In this document: positions 38,218 to 52,924 of the stretch, piece by piece
Layout: every line of letters begins with the position of its first letter
Numbering within the stretch: the first letter of the stretch is position 1
NCBI RefSeq assembly: GCF_037038585.1
Contig: NC_092521.1
Span: 52,274,398-52,338,397, forward strand
DNA length: 64,000 nucleotides
Source: Patagioenas fasciata
Lineage: Eukaryota > Chordata > Aves > Columbiformes > Columbidae
Direction: 5' to 3'
Program-made: the position numbers and the translations under genes
Notes under the pieces: model-generated
What the model was told of the DNA's origin: nothing
Database searches by the model: none
Seen by the model: only the letters and a program-made list of their open reading frames with translations

Positions 38218-41200
38218 AGTCAGAGATGTTTACATTTTCTATCTCTGAAGTGAGATTCTGTAAAGTAATTTGATGTTGTTGAGCTACCTGGTCAAAGAAT
38301 GGACTTTCCCTGAGGTATCCCCAGTGCCCATTCTGAGCACAACAAGAGACACTATGGAGGAGAAGAAAGTCCTGTAAATAAATATTTGCAGAAGCCTCAA
38401 ATGACTAGAACACAATTTGAAATGGTCATAGCCACTTATTCCTCAACATAACTTCTCATATGGTCCCTCTGCAAAGGGAGGGGTAGAGAAGGAGGAGAAT
38501 CCTCAGTCATGAGAAACTTCTTGGTCAAAAGAAGTTTTTGCAGGCATGAGAGAAGCCAAAGCTTGAGCCTTCTGAGGCAAATCATCATTTGCAAATTGCA
38601 CCCTGAAGTCTTCACTGTTTTAGGACTTCACCTAGGGAAATCAAAAGTAATAGGGAATGAAGGTGAATGACACACTTCACTGACTGAGCAGTTTTGGAAG
38701 AGATTCCAAGCACTCCTTTATATACTTGAAGGTGCTGCTGGCACCAAAATCTTCTTGTTTTATTCTCATGTTGCTTTGCACCTAGGAGGGTGAACATTCA
38801 GGTTCAGGACAAATATCATCTGACTTATGAGGTTCTTTGTCTTCCAAATAAAGCTTTAGCTTCTTTTTTTTTCCTGAAGAATTTCTGTCTGATGGATATT
38901 GGCAGTAGAAGGCACGTTAAATAATGCATGAAGAGAGGGATGGACACAAGAAGTGTCAGTTTTCCTTTTTATACTTTTTCCCCTGCAGCCTTTGAAACAT
39001 ATTTTATCAGTTGCTTTATAATTCATACAAATATATAAAGGCTAACCTTGCACATTAGGCTCTGATGAATATACTCTGCAAATTCATATGCAAAGCAGAT
39101 GCAACCCTCAGGCCATTGGCACATGCCCAGCTGCAAAAGAGATACGACCATGTCATGCAGCATTTTGCTGTTGCTGGCAATCACTCTGAATTTAAGTCAA
39201 GAATGAAACTAAATGGAATGAACAAAGGCCATATATTTTACACCCCTTCATACCAGACATAGAAGTGCAGATCAGCATCCTGTCTCTAAACCTGTGGGAT
39301 TTTAGTTGTCTCCAGGGTAAATAAAGCTGCTGTTGCTGTTGTTCCTTCTCTTTAAAAATGTCAACAATTTTGTCAATTATTTTAAAGTAGTGGGGTAGTA
39401 AGACTTTGTCTTAAAAAGCTGATTCCATACATACAACAAACACCATTTATTTCGAACACACATTTGTATTGCTTGCTAAGAGCTACGCTGTGACAAAAAC
39501 AAATGAATAATCACATTCAGGAAATCTTTCTAGTCATACATCTTGGTATCATATACTTTGACAAAGAAAACACTTTAGCTTACTAAGAATGTGCCATTAC
39601 ACTAGTGTCAATATGGAAATGAAGATAAGTGTCTTTAAAAGTTGGTTCTGGCATGATCCAAAGCCAACTGAAATCATTGGAAAGACTTTCACAGTCTTTC
39701 CTGAACTTAATCCTTTAATCCCCTCCAGAAATCACAGCCGATCATGTATTGGTATATCTACCTAAATAAAGTTGAATTATTTGTGCATCAGAGAACAATT
39801 TGTCTGAGAAAAGCAAGAACAAAAAAAAAATACTTTCAAAGAAAAATTTCTACTAAAAACTTAATAATTTACCATTAGGCTAAAACACCAGAGAAGACAG
39901 CACATTATAACCCTGAATGGTGACATAAGAAATCCATTAAAATCCTAATTAAAGTGCATTCTACATAAAAGCAAGTCTTGGCAGTGCAAGTCATCTACCA
40001 AACACTATGAAATGCGTTTGAGATTTGGAAAGAGCATGCATAATTTTTTTCTTTTAAAAATATATAATTTAGCTCAAGAGACAAGGAAGTTTAATAGCAT
40101 TCAACTTTCCTAACATATTTATTTGCCTGAAATTACACATTCATCATATAATCTGACCCTTATAAATGTTATTATTTATCCTGCTCAAAGCTATCAATCT
40201 ATCAAGCCTGGGTTCCCAGTAAACTGGTACTGTACAGACATAGACAAGCCACAGCTTTTTCCAGAAGGGCTTTACACTTGTTGCTCTGATCCAACAAATG
40301 CTCTCCACTATAATCTCTTTGGCATTAATAATTTATTATACTTAATGAGACTTCTAACATGCAGAAAATTAGACAAGTCATTATGTCTTCAAAGGATCAT
40401 TTCCTGCCAGGCAAAAGTAAGAAAGCAGCAGACACAAGGTAGAGGAATGACCATTCTGGCTTAGACAAACAGCTCACTAATTCTTTTTTTTTTAAGAGTA
40501 TGAATTAACCACCTCCAGTTACCTCTTACAAAGCCATTGTTACTTAGTTTTTCTCTCAAATCTTTTTTTCAGGTGTTGCACATCTGTCAATTAGTATTAA
40601 TGTGATTCAAGGGTCTGTTAAGGTCTCTTTGATAGGCTTTCTGAAAGCTTAAAGCAGTTAATTTCCTTTCAGGTTGCACCTCACTGAATCTAACTCCAAA
40701 TCAGTAAAATAGCTCTTCTCTCTCTTTAAACATCCCTAGTTCATTTCTTTGTCAGCAACAATTCTATTTCCTTTACACAAATGTTGGTACTTCTTGACAC
40801 TGTGACAGTCAATTCACAGCAGCAAAAATATAGTCCTTTTCCTCTTCCACGGCTTTTTCCCTTCCTTTTGATCTCATGTGCACGAGACCAGAGCTAGACT
40901 TAAAGAATCTTCACCAAAAGAGACTACTCCAGACATCTTTCTTGGATAAGGCTGACTGGTTCAGATTAAAACATCAGATTCAGACATACTCAGAAAATTG
41001 TTCTTGCTTGAGCCAACTCAGTCACACCTAATCAGAAGAGGGAGTTGTTCTTGCCTTGTAAGAAGAGTTATTTTCAGCCTTGTGAAGAAATTTTAAGAAC
41101 AAGAAGATTGAAATATCCTACCAGAGCCAACACCTGTTCATAAACCTTGAGCCCCTGCAGATATGAGCATGAACATAGATTTTCTGGTGGCTCCAAAAGC

Positions 41201-42110
41201 AGATGCTGCTAAAGGCTGGCAAAGCAGCAAACGCGGGCACTGCAGAACACTCTCGTGACTTCAGATCTCTCTTTCTCTGAAAAACAAAAAACAGGAGACA
41301 TTCAAATTGTCAACAAAGCTGAGAAGCAAAAGTTTCCACAACATCTCTGAAAGCAGTAAATTACCCTTGCAGGAGAGATCTGAAACAGAAGTCAGCAAAG
41401 AATGCTGCAAGTGCTAACTTTAATGCTTTTGTAAATATATTCCCATATTCAGCTGCACAGAGCCTGAATCAGCCTGTGGACTCAATGTATTTTCTAGGTT
41501 TGTTTTTAGTTTTACTTCAGAGTGAAGCAGACTCAATAAACCAGATAAAGGGAAGCTAATGGGAAAAATGGGAAGATGCTAAACCAGGGTTGAGGTCAGC
41601 AAAGTACAGATGCTAATATAAGAAGGTAGGCCAGTTTTAGAAATAGTAGGATATGGATTTACACTGGGAAAACTGAGTATGGTAGGATTAAATACAGATG
41701 AGTATAAGACTCAAGTGCATGGATCTTGGATTTTTAGCACTTTTTATCTCCAAAAGATTAATTTTCAGGGTATGAACCGCTTTTTGCTCTTCCATTCAAA
41801 CATCGCAAATCCAGGTCCCACTTCTTCCTGTAGGCTATGGGGCCAGTCTATGCCAAAGGAGAAAAGTGGGAGATTAAAATGGTCTTTTACTCACTATAAA
41901 GACTAAATAACGGCTCAGAACTGGTCACTATTTCCTTAAGGGACTTTGGAGGAAGAGACCACAATCAAGATACGAGAGTTATATGGTTTGCTTCAGCATC
42001 TTACACTGTTCCAACACAGCACAATGATCGCATGAGCAGAATTAGGGAAGACCTATTGAGTAACCAAGTTTTGTCATATTTTGTGACCAGTATGGAATCT
42101 GTGTTACATC
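38218..42110. other. Unassigned noncoding sequence
   Basis: No gene recognised. The 113-codon frame at 40123-40464 (+) lacks known similarity and has AT-driven composition. An A run occurs near 39820. Confidence 0.5.
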
Positions 42111-42134
42111 TTTTTGTTTGTTTGTTTGTTTTTG
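42111..42134. repeat. (GTTT)n short tandem repeat
   Basis: Five or so GTTT units within a T-rich stretch. A T-rich run follows near 42250-42275. Confidence 0.85.
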
Positions 42135-43994
42135 TATTTTGGGCAGTGAGGGGAATTTATGATCTGGGATATTTTTCTTGTGTTATGATTTTTTTAGGTT
42201 CTGCATTTGCACTGTATCAGAAAGAATGCAAGTTTCAGTGCTTCTCATGGGTTTTTTTTTGGTTTTTGTTTTTTTCTGAATTTACCTTCTCACATTAGAA
42301 CTTATCATAATAATCACACATTACTCTGGAACAGCAAAAACATGTCCTTGTTTCTGTCAGAAATATTGCACTTAGTATGCAAAGTTGTTTTTAATCTTCT
42401 GATTGGTCTGCATATATATAGATAGTGTCTTACAGCATTGTTTTTGCAGCCTTAATGGGGAAAATGTACGCACTGGGGCAAAGTAATTGGATTTCAGCTG
42501 AGAAGCAGCATTTGAATGAAATCAATAAAGATTCTGTCATCTAATATTTTAAGTTCGGTACAATGTGTATACTGCAGGTCAGTGTAAATTCATTAAAAAG
42601 ATCAATGCTATGAAATTTGTCTTGGGTGCCTTGAAATATCCTAGGGTGATTCGAGAGGAAGTTGCCAAGGAAACAAGAGATGCAACTCAGAGAAACATTT
42701 AGGTGGTTTAAGTTGATGGCTGAGTTCTACTGAGTTTACAAGATAGTATAATATAGGAAGTTGTCATGGAAACAAAATTCCACAAATGGTTAATGAACAG
42801 CCAAGCTGGGCAATTACTGCAGGTGGCTGTGTCAAAATAGTTTGGGCTAGAATGCCCTCAAAAAATATGAACTCTCCACAGGTTCTTGGTTGTTCTTTTT
42901 CACTCCAGATGAAAAGAGCAAATGTGCTTAGACACCAAAATGGCAGATGCATTAGTAAAACTATCAACAGATAGACTTCTTTATAGTTGGGTTAACTTGG
43001 GATATTAGAAATCATAGCTGCTTAGCTAGCATCTAGAAGCTCTGCTATAGGTAATGAACCTGCTTTGAATTTCAAATATATGTTTCTTGTATTATTGTTC
43101 ATATTAAATGAAACATTTTAATTAGAAATACTTTTAAAACTCAATTTATGGCTTGATTGGTGTTTTTCTCTGCCAAAGGTTTTTTTGTTTGCGGTGATGT
43201 TTTGGTTTTGCTTCTTTTTCTAGATTTTACTCCCACACCTACTTTTCTTCAATAATAAATCCTTGCTGAAGTTATTTTAATTTCTTTAACAGAACATAAC
43301 AGTCATTTTCCAGGATCACGCAGGAATCAATGTTTTTCTTCCGTTATTATTCCATTTCAACTTCTCAGTTTCCTTTCTTTGTTAGGTATGATGCATTTAT
43401 TAGCAGTGTACAGCGCTTTAGGGTCTCGACTCTAATATGAAAACTCCTATAAGTTGCTATCAAATTCAAAGAAATCCAAGAACATATACAGTACTATGCA
43501 GTCCATATTCTTTTTTAATGTATTAGAGAAAAGAATGACATTGGCAGTCTCAGGGAGATTAGCTGATACAGTCACTGTAACTGAAGATGTAGAGGGCATG
43601 TTTTCATTCTCTTACATATAGACAGACTACATCTAATGTATAGATAATGTTGGCAAGGTATCACTCACTCATGGAAATTCCTTTCCCAAAGCTACTCATA
43701 AATTATTTTACTTCCCTAATTAAATCTCCTTTTTAGCCCTCAAATACTTGTTTCTGGAAAGTTTTTCCTATCTAATACTCATCCTAAGAACATCATGCTA
43801 TTTAATTTGCTAAAAAGCTCCTGGCCATTATGTTCTAGGATCAGCCTGTCACTTGTTAAAAATAACAGCTTTTTGTGACGTTTCACAAACATTTTCATCT
43901 GCCTTAAACAGCAAGGGATTAAGAAGCCAAATACTGTATAACAGCATTTGTAACTACCTCATAATTTGAAGTTATAGCTACATTTCTAAATTTT
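42135..43994. other. Unassigned noncoding sequence
   Basis: Nothing recognisable. Open frames do not exceed 90 codons. Confidence 0.5.
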
Positions 43995-44030
43995 ATATGG
44001 TCTCTTTCAACCAAAATGATTCTATGACTT
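43995..44030 (+). mobile_element. Remnant CR1 3' tail
   Basis: TATATGGTCTCTTTCAACC followed by AAAATGATTCTATGACT matches the last bases of a CR1. It is very short and probably a heavily truncated copy, with a (CA)n tract (44040-44056) just beyond. Confidence 0.65.
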
Positions 44031-44056
44031 CCCTCAGCTCCACACACACACACAAA

Positions 44057-45873
44057 TTGTACATTTTGAAGTGTCTCTGTGTTTGCACAGGAATGGGGCA
44101 TAAAGAAAGCTTGTGCCATTTGCTTGGCCAGTAGAAATGCTGTATGCCTTTAACGAGGTTTAGCTTTTTCCTGAACATACAAAAACCTTCCCTTTGATCC
44201 TTTCACCCCCTCCTGACCATTGTACCCCAAGAGTGACAAAGGTTGGTGCAGTATCCACACACCCTGTGGTCCCGTCTGCCCTCTGCCTGCAGTGCCAGGT
44301 TGCTCTTCATACAGTGCAGCATTTGCTGCAGCTGCACTGACGGATGACAGGAGAAAAAAAAGCAGGACATGCAGTCCAAGAATGCAAAGTTTTCTAGCCC
44401 AGCAAGACCTCTCCAGTTTTGTGTATTTAGACCTAAAGACAGGTAATGTAAGATGGAGTGGCACTTTCACATTCATCTTCACATCAGCCTCACACAGTCC
44501 AGATGAATGTTTGGGTAGAAGAAAAAGGAGAATCTAGCTCTCACGACTTCATTAAAAGTCTCAAAATTTCAGCACTTCCCATGGTAATTGAATAATGATT
44601 TCCAGGAGAATCTCAGCTTTTTATATAAGTTTCTAGAATTCATGGGTTTGGAGAAAGAATGTTCAAAAGGTTTAGGAAAAGAGCACAAAGAAACGAAACC
44701 CTGTATAGGATTTTTTTATATGTTTTTTTAACGTCACCCTATTTTGGAGAGGTTTACATCATAATACATGAATGTTTGGGACTGGTCAAGAATCAGCACC
44801 CTAAACGTGAATCATTTTTAGCATGAATGCATGCCCTTGGAAACCACACACGGTTTCTTCTACTGTAATTCCTCCTAGCAGAAAAATTAAATAAAATGAG
44901 GACTTCACTGAGCACCAGATGCCATCCCTGATCTATAAAGAGTACAGTAAGATAGAAACAAGCAAAAAAATTCATTGTCATTTGCACCATTGTAGTTAAG
45001 CCTACCTTGCCCTTAAATGTATTTCACAACCTCTGTGATTTCGTAATTGCACAGCTTTGTGCTAAAGATAATAAAATAACCTTGAATTGTGCTTCATAGC
45101 AACACAGTCAATTAACTACTTACATATGGACAAATACTTGAATATATTGTATTGTGTCTGGATGCTACCTTGTACCTCTCTCATATACCGTATTCAATTA
45201 ATTCAAGGCTGTTGCTAGTTCCCGAGCATGCTGCAGAATAAAGTCCTTTAGAAAAAGGGCATTTGCCTCTTGTGCGTCAACATATTCAAACTTTCAACTT
45301 GGATGAATCCTCTGAAAGTTTAATTTCAACACTACTCATGCTAGACAGTCTCTTTTTAAGACCTGTTGCAGTTTAAGGCAGCTGAGGAAGCAGATCAGAC
45401 CCTGGCTCATTGCTCATTGCCCAAAGATGGTGCAGTCAGCTGGATAAAGACAAAAATGCTTCATCTCATTTTCCGTGTCTGCTATGAAGTCAAATGCCAG
45501 ATGTTCTCTGTTTTTTTATAGAATGTATTAGAAGTTATTAACTTCTTGAGATCTTAATCAAAGGGGCATGGGAATAAGAAACGTTAAAGTTTGGGTTGAT
45601 TTTTTTCTTGTTTTCTCAACTATTTCCATTAACTAAGTAACAACAACAAAGCAGCTCAGCTGCGACAGCGGTATTTGCTGATTTTATTAAATGCTCTGCA
45701 ACTACAAGCTGAAGAGATATTCAAGCCCTGGGAATCCTGGGATGTACAAAGTTACGCTACTTTAATAATTGACTGTCCTTCTTAAATGGTCACATGGATT
45801 AGCACTTACACAAGAATTACTGGAATAACTGGAGCTTCTTACGTACTTTGTAGTCACCAGTGCTACTGGATTC
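44057..45873. other. Unassigned noncoding sequence
   Basis: No gene recognised. ORFs on both strands around 44150-44537 (105-110 codons) overlap each other and have no familiar features. Confidence 0.5.
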
Positions 45874-46017
45874 ACACAGAATCACAGAATCACAGAATGT
45901 GAAGGGACCTCGAAAGATCATCTGGTCCAATCCCCCTACCGGAGCAGGAACACCTAGATGGGGTTACACAGGAAGGCAGGTCTTGAATGCCTCCAGAGTA
46001 GGAGACTCCACACACTC
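45874..46017 (-). mobile_element. CR1 LINE 3' fragment
   Basis: The plus strand reads ACAGAATCACAGAATCACAG, then GAAGGGACCTCGAAAGATCATC, GGTCCAATCCCCCTACC and a segment ending CTTGAATGCCTCCAGAGTAGG with AGACTCCACAC. This is a minus-oriented CR1 3' UTR. The repeated AATCACAG units are the CR1 3' terminal microsatellite. Confidence 0.92.
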
Positions 46018-48321
46018 AGGGATAACAAATTGTGCTTTACCTAACTAATAAAACAAGCATTTCAGATTTTGACTACTCACAAAAGGCAATTTGCATCCCT
46101 CAAAAAATATTTATGTCAAAATATGCTTAGAAATTTAATGCATGTACTTGTGAAATTTGCAGCAGGTCTATAAAGGAAAACGCAAAACTCCTCAGATGAT
46201 TCCTTATGAATGATCTTTCCAACTGTAAATACAAAAACTGAACTTTAAAAAATCAACAGTCCTTTTTCTATTAACTTAACTTTCAAATGAACAGGTTTGT
46301 GAGCTTTTTATTCTTAAAAAACATAGCTGAACCAGCTAGAGAGGCCAGAGCTGTCTTCCCAGGAGAAGTCTGTTAAATAATAAATATAAAAACCAATAAC
46401 TTTCAGGCACTTCAAACCAGGCACAAAATACAGAGATCTCACAGTAGTTAGTCAGTATATCAGAACCAGGGATTCAGGCCATTTTTATTCGTTTGTGCAA
46501 CTCAGAGCAGTTTGTTTCTCACTGAGGTGCTGTTCACACAAAGCATCCACAGCAGAGAAACATTTTAAATATCTTCTGTATGAAACTTCCCACTAGGAAA
46601 AACAGCTTGTCACATAGCAATTAAACAAAAAAAGAAATTGAATCTATGCATGACCCTCTCAAAGGAGGAGCAAAGGAAGGTTTTATCTTCCAGTGTTTTG
46701 GGGAAAATCCTCCCATTGCTTACACGTTCCTGCAGAAGTTTTCAATTCTCTTCTAATCTGCAGACCTCTCTGCATCTTCTATGGCCAAAAGACCTAGCAG
46801 GGATGGAACAAGAAAAAGTCCATTAAAGGGTGCGGGTTGGGACAGAGAATCCAGTGAGACCCTTGGTTAGTACTGAGATGACGGTCTTGCACTGCAGGAC
46901 ATGAGCCTGCACACCCGTGAAGTAAGCCTATAGCAAAGTCGGTGTGGTCTGGTCTCAGTGAAGGGTGGTGGGGAGGGAGCGCAGAGGCAAGGATGTTAGA
47001 TCACAGAATGTTAGATGCTGGTTGTCACTTGGTCAAGGGCTCCAGCTTCAACCGTGGACACCTCCAGCAGTGGCATCAGCTTCTCCTCGGGTTGAGAAAC
47101 CAGGGCACCTGGTCTCAAACCCATCTTGTGGGGGGGCCTGCCGACCGCACCGGTGGCATCCTCCATCCTGGGGGGAGAAATCCTGATGTCTTTCATTCTC
47201 TCTGAGCACTTTGTAGCCATTCCACGGCATGGCTGCATTGCTGAGTTGGACATTCAGAGACCGTCTTTCAGCAACACCTTGGCTTTACCCTGTGCTCCTT
47301 GCTGGCCCAGCAGACATCTGTACAGAGCTCAGATAAGCCCAGGTGAAAAGTTTAAGTGTGCTGCTGACAGAGAGATTTGTACTAAAATGTGGGTAGGAGC
47401 CTGAGTTAAGCCAGCAGTGAAGACATGCTCTCAGTCTAGATGATTCGTCATGAAAGTGGCAGATCCAACATACATCAATGTGCTTTTACTGTCCTAAATC
47501 ACACTGTGGCTAGCATCAGGAAAGAAAAACTAATAAAGCAGAGAGAAAATACCAGGTAAGGACAAAACACAAAGAGTGAAAATACATATGTACATCCATA
47601 AACACATATGCACACCCCACATGTTTGCATAATGTCATTGCATTTCCCCTGACAACAGCTTTAGGGGGATGGTTCAGTTTCAGCCACAGAATACAGCTCC
47701 AGTTCCTTGGGTATGTCACAGATTTTGAGGGCTGTAGTTTATAACTACCAGTTGATAGTTTGGGCTTGGAAGGATCACCTTCATTCAGTTCACCAAGAGT
47801 AATTGTGGTGTGCAAAGCCACTGATTATCATGATAACCTAAAACAGGGCCAGAAGTGCGAGAGGACCTCTCTGCTTGCTCCTGCCTCTACTCGTTTCCCA
47901 CTCCTTGGTGCTGGATTCCTTAACCTTTGCCACAACTTGTTGGTAAATAGTCTGGGCTAAAATTAGATATATAACAAAGGGTAGGTGTTGCCATCTGCTA
48001 CATGTTGTTAATTCTCGATGGCCTGATAAGATCTATTTTTTATGTTCTTTATTAGCTTTCTGGGGAGGAAAATAGAGGGATAGGCCTCTAGTGCCACCAT
48101 CAGTGGTTTTCAGTATTTGCTGCTTTTCTTCAGTTGACAGCCAGCTTTGCCACAACAGGGGGTTTTTAAAAGAGCATGCTAGGTCAGATAGGAGACCAGG
48201 GATATTTTTCTGAAGCACACAGTAAAAGAACTGGCAGTGACATGTAGATAAGTTTTTGGTTCATTCAGTAACCACCATGCCTTCTTTCACGCAACTGTGG
48301 GCCATTTTCTCTGCTGTGATC
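46018..48321. other. Unassigned sequence with a G+C-richer patch
   Basis: From about 46840 to 47300 the sequence is clearly richer in G+C and CpG than its surroundings and open in several frames on both strands (for example 46942-47205 +, 47011-47253 -). None of the translations is recognisable and no splice signals stand out. It could be an old retroposon, a small regulatory island or a noncoding RNA exon. Confidence 0.45.
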
Positions 48322-48341
48322 TTGTTGTTGTTGTTGTTGTA
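48322..48341. repeat. (TTG)n microsatellite
   Basis: Six TTG units. It is a short trinucleotide tract of potential length polymorphism. Confidence 0.85.
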
Positions 48342-51300
48342 AGCAACCCCTAGGTTTGATTAAGAGATAAACACATTTCAAAGTGCAAATCTGTTAAGAA
48401 AAATAAAGTTCTCAAGCAAAATAAGTATTATTCTGTTCTGTTAATTGGCTGAGGATATACCAACTGTACTTGCATTTAGAGCTAAAGAAATACGACACTC
48501 TCATCTCAGTTGGATATTTATGTCAGACGACTATATTTCATGACATTCAAAATCAGGAGAAAGTGTAAATAGATCTCAAGCAAATCTAGGTCTAGCGTGA
48601 CATGAGACCAATCACTATGACCACCACAACACATCACAACATTGCGTTATAGAATGCCATCCCTTTACATTACAATATTTTAGACATCATCTTTCATTGC
48701 AGTGTTTTGAAACTAGTACTTCTGTTTTTTCTCATCTTGTTCTGGACCTTCCATTTTCATTCTTCATCTACAACCATACTCCCAAAGATGGAGCAAGCAA
48801 GCCAGAAAAGTGACTTACCATACATGACTGTCTGCCTCTTACTCAGTAATGAGCACGTGAAAGGGGGTTCTTCAAAAACAGCAGCTGAAGGACTGAGTTG
48901 TCTGTCTGATCTTTTGCATTATACATGGCTAAGCATTTTGCATCATGTATGGCTGAGCATACTGCCAACTTAAACTGGGAGGAGGAAATAACCCAGAAAT
49001 GAGCCCAGACCATGCAATCTGAATAGAATCTTCATCACAGGTAAAATTTTCAATAAATAAGTAAATGGTTAATTGAATATTTTAAAGGTTAGCAGAGGAG
49101 ACTTTCTTTTTTAACAAACACAAGCCTGACATGCATTACAAGTTTTCACCAGGAATCCTAACTTTTATACTGATCCTTTACCTTGGAATTCAGACTTTAC
49201 TATGTAGACTTAGTTTTCTCTTGGGGAAACTCTTAAGATCTCCCTCATTGCGTGCTACCAGCCACTTCTTCCTGGAGTCCCTGTTGGCCATACTCAGCAA
49301 TTCTTTTTCTTCTCCTAGGTGCTAGGGATTCAATCTGACACCACTCGTGACAGTTAAGTCCTTCCTTCTCTGATGAACCAGACAAAGCAGTAGTCCAGCT
49401 GTTGCTCCCATCGACCTGCTGTCCTGGCTGGGTGCCTCTGCCCAAAGCCCTTCCTGTGAAGACTTACTTTTGTCCTTCCAACTGCATGAAACAGCCAACC
49501 AACTCAGCACGACTATCAGGACTGGCAAGTATATTTGTTTTCAGCATCTCTGTGGTGAGTCAGCGAGACAGATGCACTCTTCAGGGCTAGCAAAGTTGCA
49601 CTGCCTTTTTATGAATAGCTGAGGTATTCGAAACTGCAAAACAGGTTCCCAGAGGAGAGGAGTGAACCTCAGTCTGAGACAGCTCAGTCCCTCCTGGAAG
49701 ACTCACTACCTGGAAACATTAGAAGGTAAGAAATGGCAACAGCAACTGTAAATGTCAAAGAAGAGACTTACTACTCACTAATGATACATTGAAGATCCCC
49801 TTCCAGGGGGAGAAATGCATATGATATTAAGCTCTCCCCAGACACAGAGCTCTGCTAGGTAGAGCTGGGATATTTGTAACCGAAGTAGATAAATGCTTCG
49901 GCTGCTTTTAGAAAGCCTCCTGAAATATTTGGTCTTTTTCAGTCTAAAAGATTTATGTATCAACACAATCAAGCTATACTAGGACAAGCAGATAAAAGGG
50001 AATGTCTGCAGGTGAAAGTGTTACCATGAAAGAGAGAGCATAGCTCCAACATACTGTGTGACCTGGAAGTGAGAATTGCTAGATACTTAGCTCAGTATTT
50101 CTGAAATTGTGGCCTGTGATGTTTCTAGGGTCGATAGAAGATACAAAAGACATTAAAAATGCTAGAGAGCAAGAGCAGCTGTAGTTCATTTCTGCAGGAG
50201 GTGGGATACAAATGCAGATTATAACGTAAGGCTACAACATTCACAAGACAGTGAACTGCAAATACCCTCAACTGTTGGCAGTAGCTCAGTTCCTTCAAGG
50301 CAAACGACTAAGTATAAACACATGCAGCTTGTAATTACAGTTTGGTTTGATTCCCCTGCAAGAAGTGGAAGGAGCTACTTCTGACGCAGTGAGTAAAAAG
50401 GCTGGGGTCACATGGAAAAAGATGAGTCAAAAGTAGTCACAGATGGTTTAGAAAATACTACGCCTGTCTTATAGGGAGCTGTCTGTTGTTTTCTACCATC
50501 CAAATAAGCTGAGAAATTCACAGAAGAGATCTTCTGTGATGGAAAAAGTGGACAGCAGGAACTGTCAGGCAAAGGGCTACAGCTTTGCTCATGTAAACTA
50601 GCACAATTTCATCAATTTCAGTGAAACTACCCAAGTTCATACCATCTGAGGACCATTACATGTACCTCCAAGAAATGCTATGCAAAAAGGTGAGAAAGAA
50701 TAAAGGCCTTGCAAAAATGAAGTCCTCATCTACAGTACCCACTGGGAGAAAGAATATGGAATACTTGTATCTGTAAATCTTATTCACATACCTCCTTCTC
50801 TCACAAACACACAAATACATAAGAATATGCAAAAAGATAAGGACTGTGTGCTAATCCCTGGCTATTGGAAAGGAAGACAAGTAATCCTCTGTAATCAGAT
50901 CTGTATGAAGCTTCCATTTTTTCAAAACAAAACATTCATGTTACAGATGCCCTGACAAATTTTACCATTTTGCCATTTCTTAAATAGGAAAGCTATCATA
51001 CTTCTGACTGCTTCTCATGAGGAGACTAATTAGATTATTTCATCATCTGGTTCATCAAAGCAGGAAATACTCAAGTGTCACAGCTGGTCTCAGACTAAAT
51101 ATCTACTACCAAGATTTTAAATGAAAACTATTACATCTTCACTGTGTAAGTATTTCATAAATGGTTAGAAAGTAAAAAATTATGAAGACAACAGATATCA
51201 CCTCACATCTCCAGGCTGCAAAGGGAGTCTTACCTCCACCAGTGCATTTGGATTTATTTTCATTTGCTTTTGCTACTACTGTCATAGAAAGAGGCTTTGC

Positions 51301-52924
51301 ATAATGATCAGATCTGGAAAACTCAGAGAGCTATTTAGATTTCCAGCAATGATCTATGACTGAGAATTAAAAACTAAGAGGCAATGTCTTCATTTTAAGT
51401 GAATCCACTGTTGTTGTTGATGCAACCTTTCCAAGCAGAATACTCACCAGTACAGAGGGATCAACTGCAAGAAGTGTGTCCCCCATGGAGAAGACTGATC
51501 CCACTGTCTGATCACTATTCACTTCCCATCATTCCTCTCAGAATTTGTGGGATATTTTCTTCTTTTGTACACACTACTTTGTACAAAAATCAAATCCTCC
51601 TGAAAAGAAACATGTGTGACAAAGCCAGATATTCAATTTATATTGCACTTCACCTTCTCATGTGTGTATGCAGAGGACATCAATAGCCAAACTACTCATT
51701 TAAGAGTTTGTTCACCGTATTGATTTAGAGTAAAATTGCCAACTATCACCAGCAAACAGTTAACAAAAGGCCTTGGCTTTGGAGGTCTACTTAGGAACTC
51801 AAAAAGAGCAGTATGATAATGGATAAATCATTTCCTTTAAACAGCATTCTTAACAAAATTGCATGTAAAAGCAGAGGCTTAGTATTAGTACAATAGAAAA
51901 ACCTCAGTAACTTTGTTATGGAATAATATAATCCTGTTTCTCTTCCAGACCTGTAATGTCATTATGTAAATGGCTATACAAAGCCATGATTATATCAACA
52001 AAATGAAATTGTTGTGTAAGACAGTGCCCAGTCTCTGTAAATGAGGCTTTTCAGCACTATAAAAACCAAAATTTTCCTCCTATAATGTTACAAGGAACGT
52101 TAATATTGTTGATTCTTGTTGCATTTTTTACTTTGAGGGGTATCACAATTAACCTTGATGGTCACAGGACAGAAAAAATATATATGTGTAAGCTGCATCA
52201 CCCAGTGAAAATTGCAACCATATTTAGATTCCTCTTTTGTTCTGCACTTCCTTGACCTTATTAGAAATTTAGAAATCCTTGTAACTTTGCCTGCCCATTA
52301 ATTGGTCAGAAATAGTCCTTTGTAATCTAAATCCTCTTGGGTTTTTTGATGTGTTAGGCTGTAGGTCTCGTAAAATTTTAGATGGAAGTTTTGACTGGGT
52401 CACTTTGATGTGGGAAAACATATTCTTTATGTCAAAACTGTCTCTTAGAAGTTATATGAACCAATAGATGAACCATGAACCTCAGAAAAGAACACATACT
52501 TTCTTTCTGAACTCAGCCTAACTTTTGGAGTGCACAGAATAATGAAATAGACAAAGGTCACGTAGTTAAAATCACACATTGAACAATTTGACTGTAGTAA
52601 CAGTGTCATAAAAATATTTTCAATAAGGTGTCTCCTAAATTAATAGCATATAAGTGATACAAGATAATACTATTAAATAAAACAGCAAAATTTAGCCACA
52701 AACTTCAGTTAATGATCCTGTAAAATCATGACCCACATTGCTGATATTTTTAGCCTATTACAGTATTATTACAGCAAATCTTTCAGTTTCTAACATATAT
52801 AATAATTTCTGCCTCCTTTAGGTAGACAACAAAACTATGACATTATTCTTTTTTTGAGCCTTATCTTGCAATTTGCATGAATAACACAATTGTTTACCTG
52901 GATCTTTCTTTAAGTAATACAGTT
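48342..52924. other. Unassigned noncoding sequence
   Basis: No gene recognised. A two-copy 24-bp duplication lies at 48912-48959. Overlapping ORFs of 62-68 codons near 49131-49590 have no known similarity. Confidence 0.5.
48912..48959. repeat. 24-bp tandem duplication
   Basis: TTTTGCATTATACATGGCTAAGCA is followed at once by a second copy differing at four positions (TTTTGCATCATGTATGGC and so on). The period is a multiple of three, so both copies read in one frame inside the unsupported ORF 48707-48973. Confidence 0.85.
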
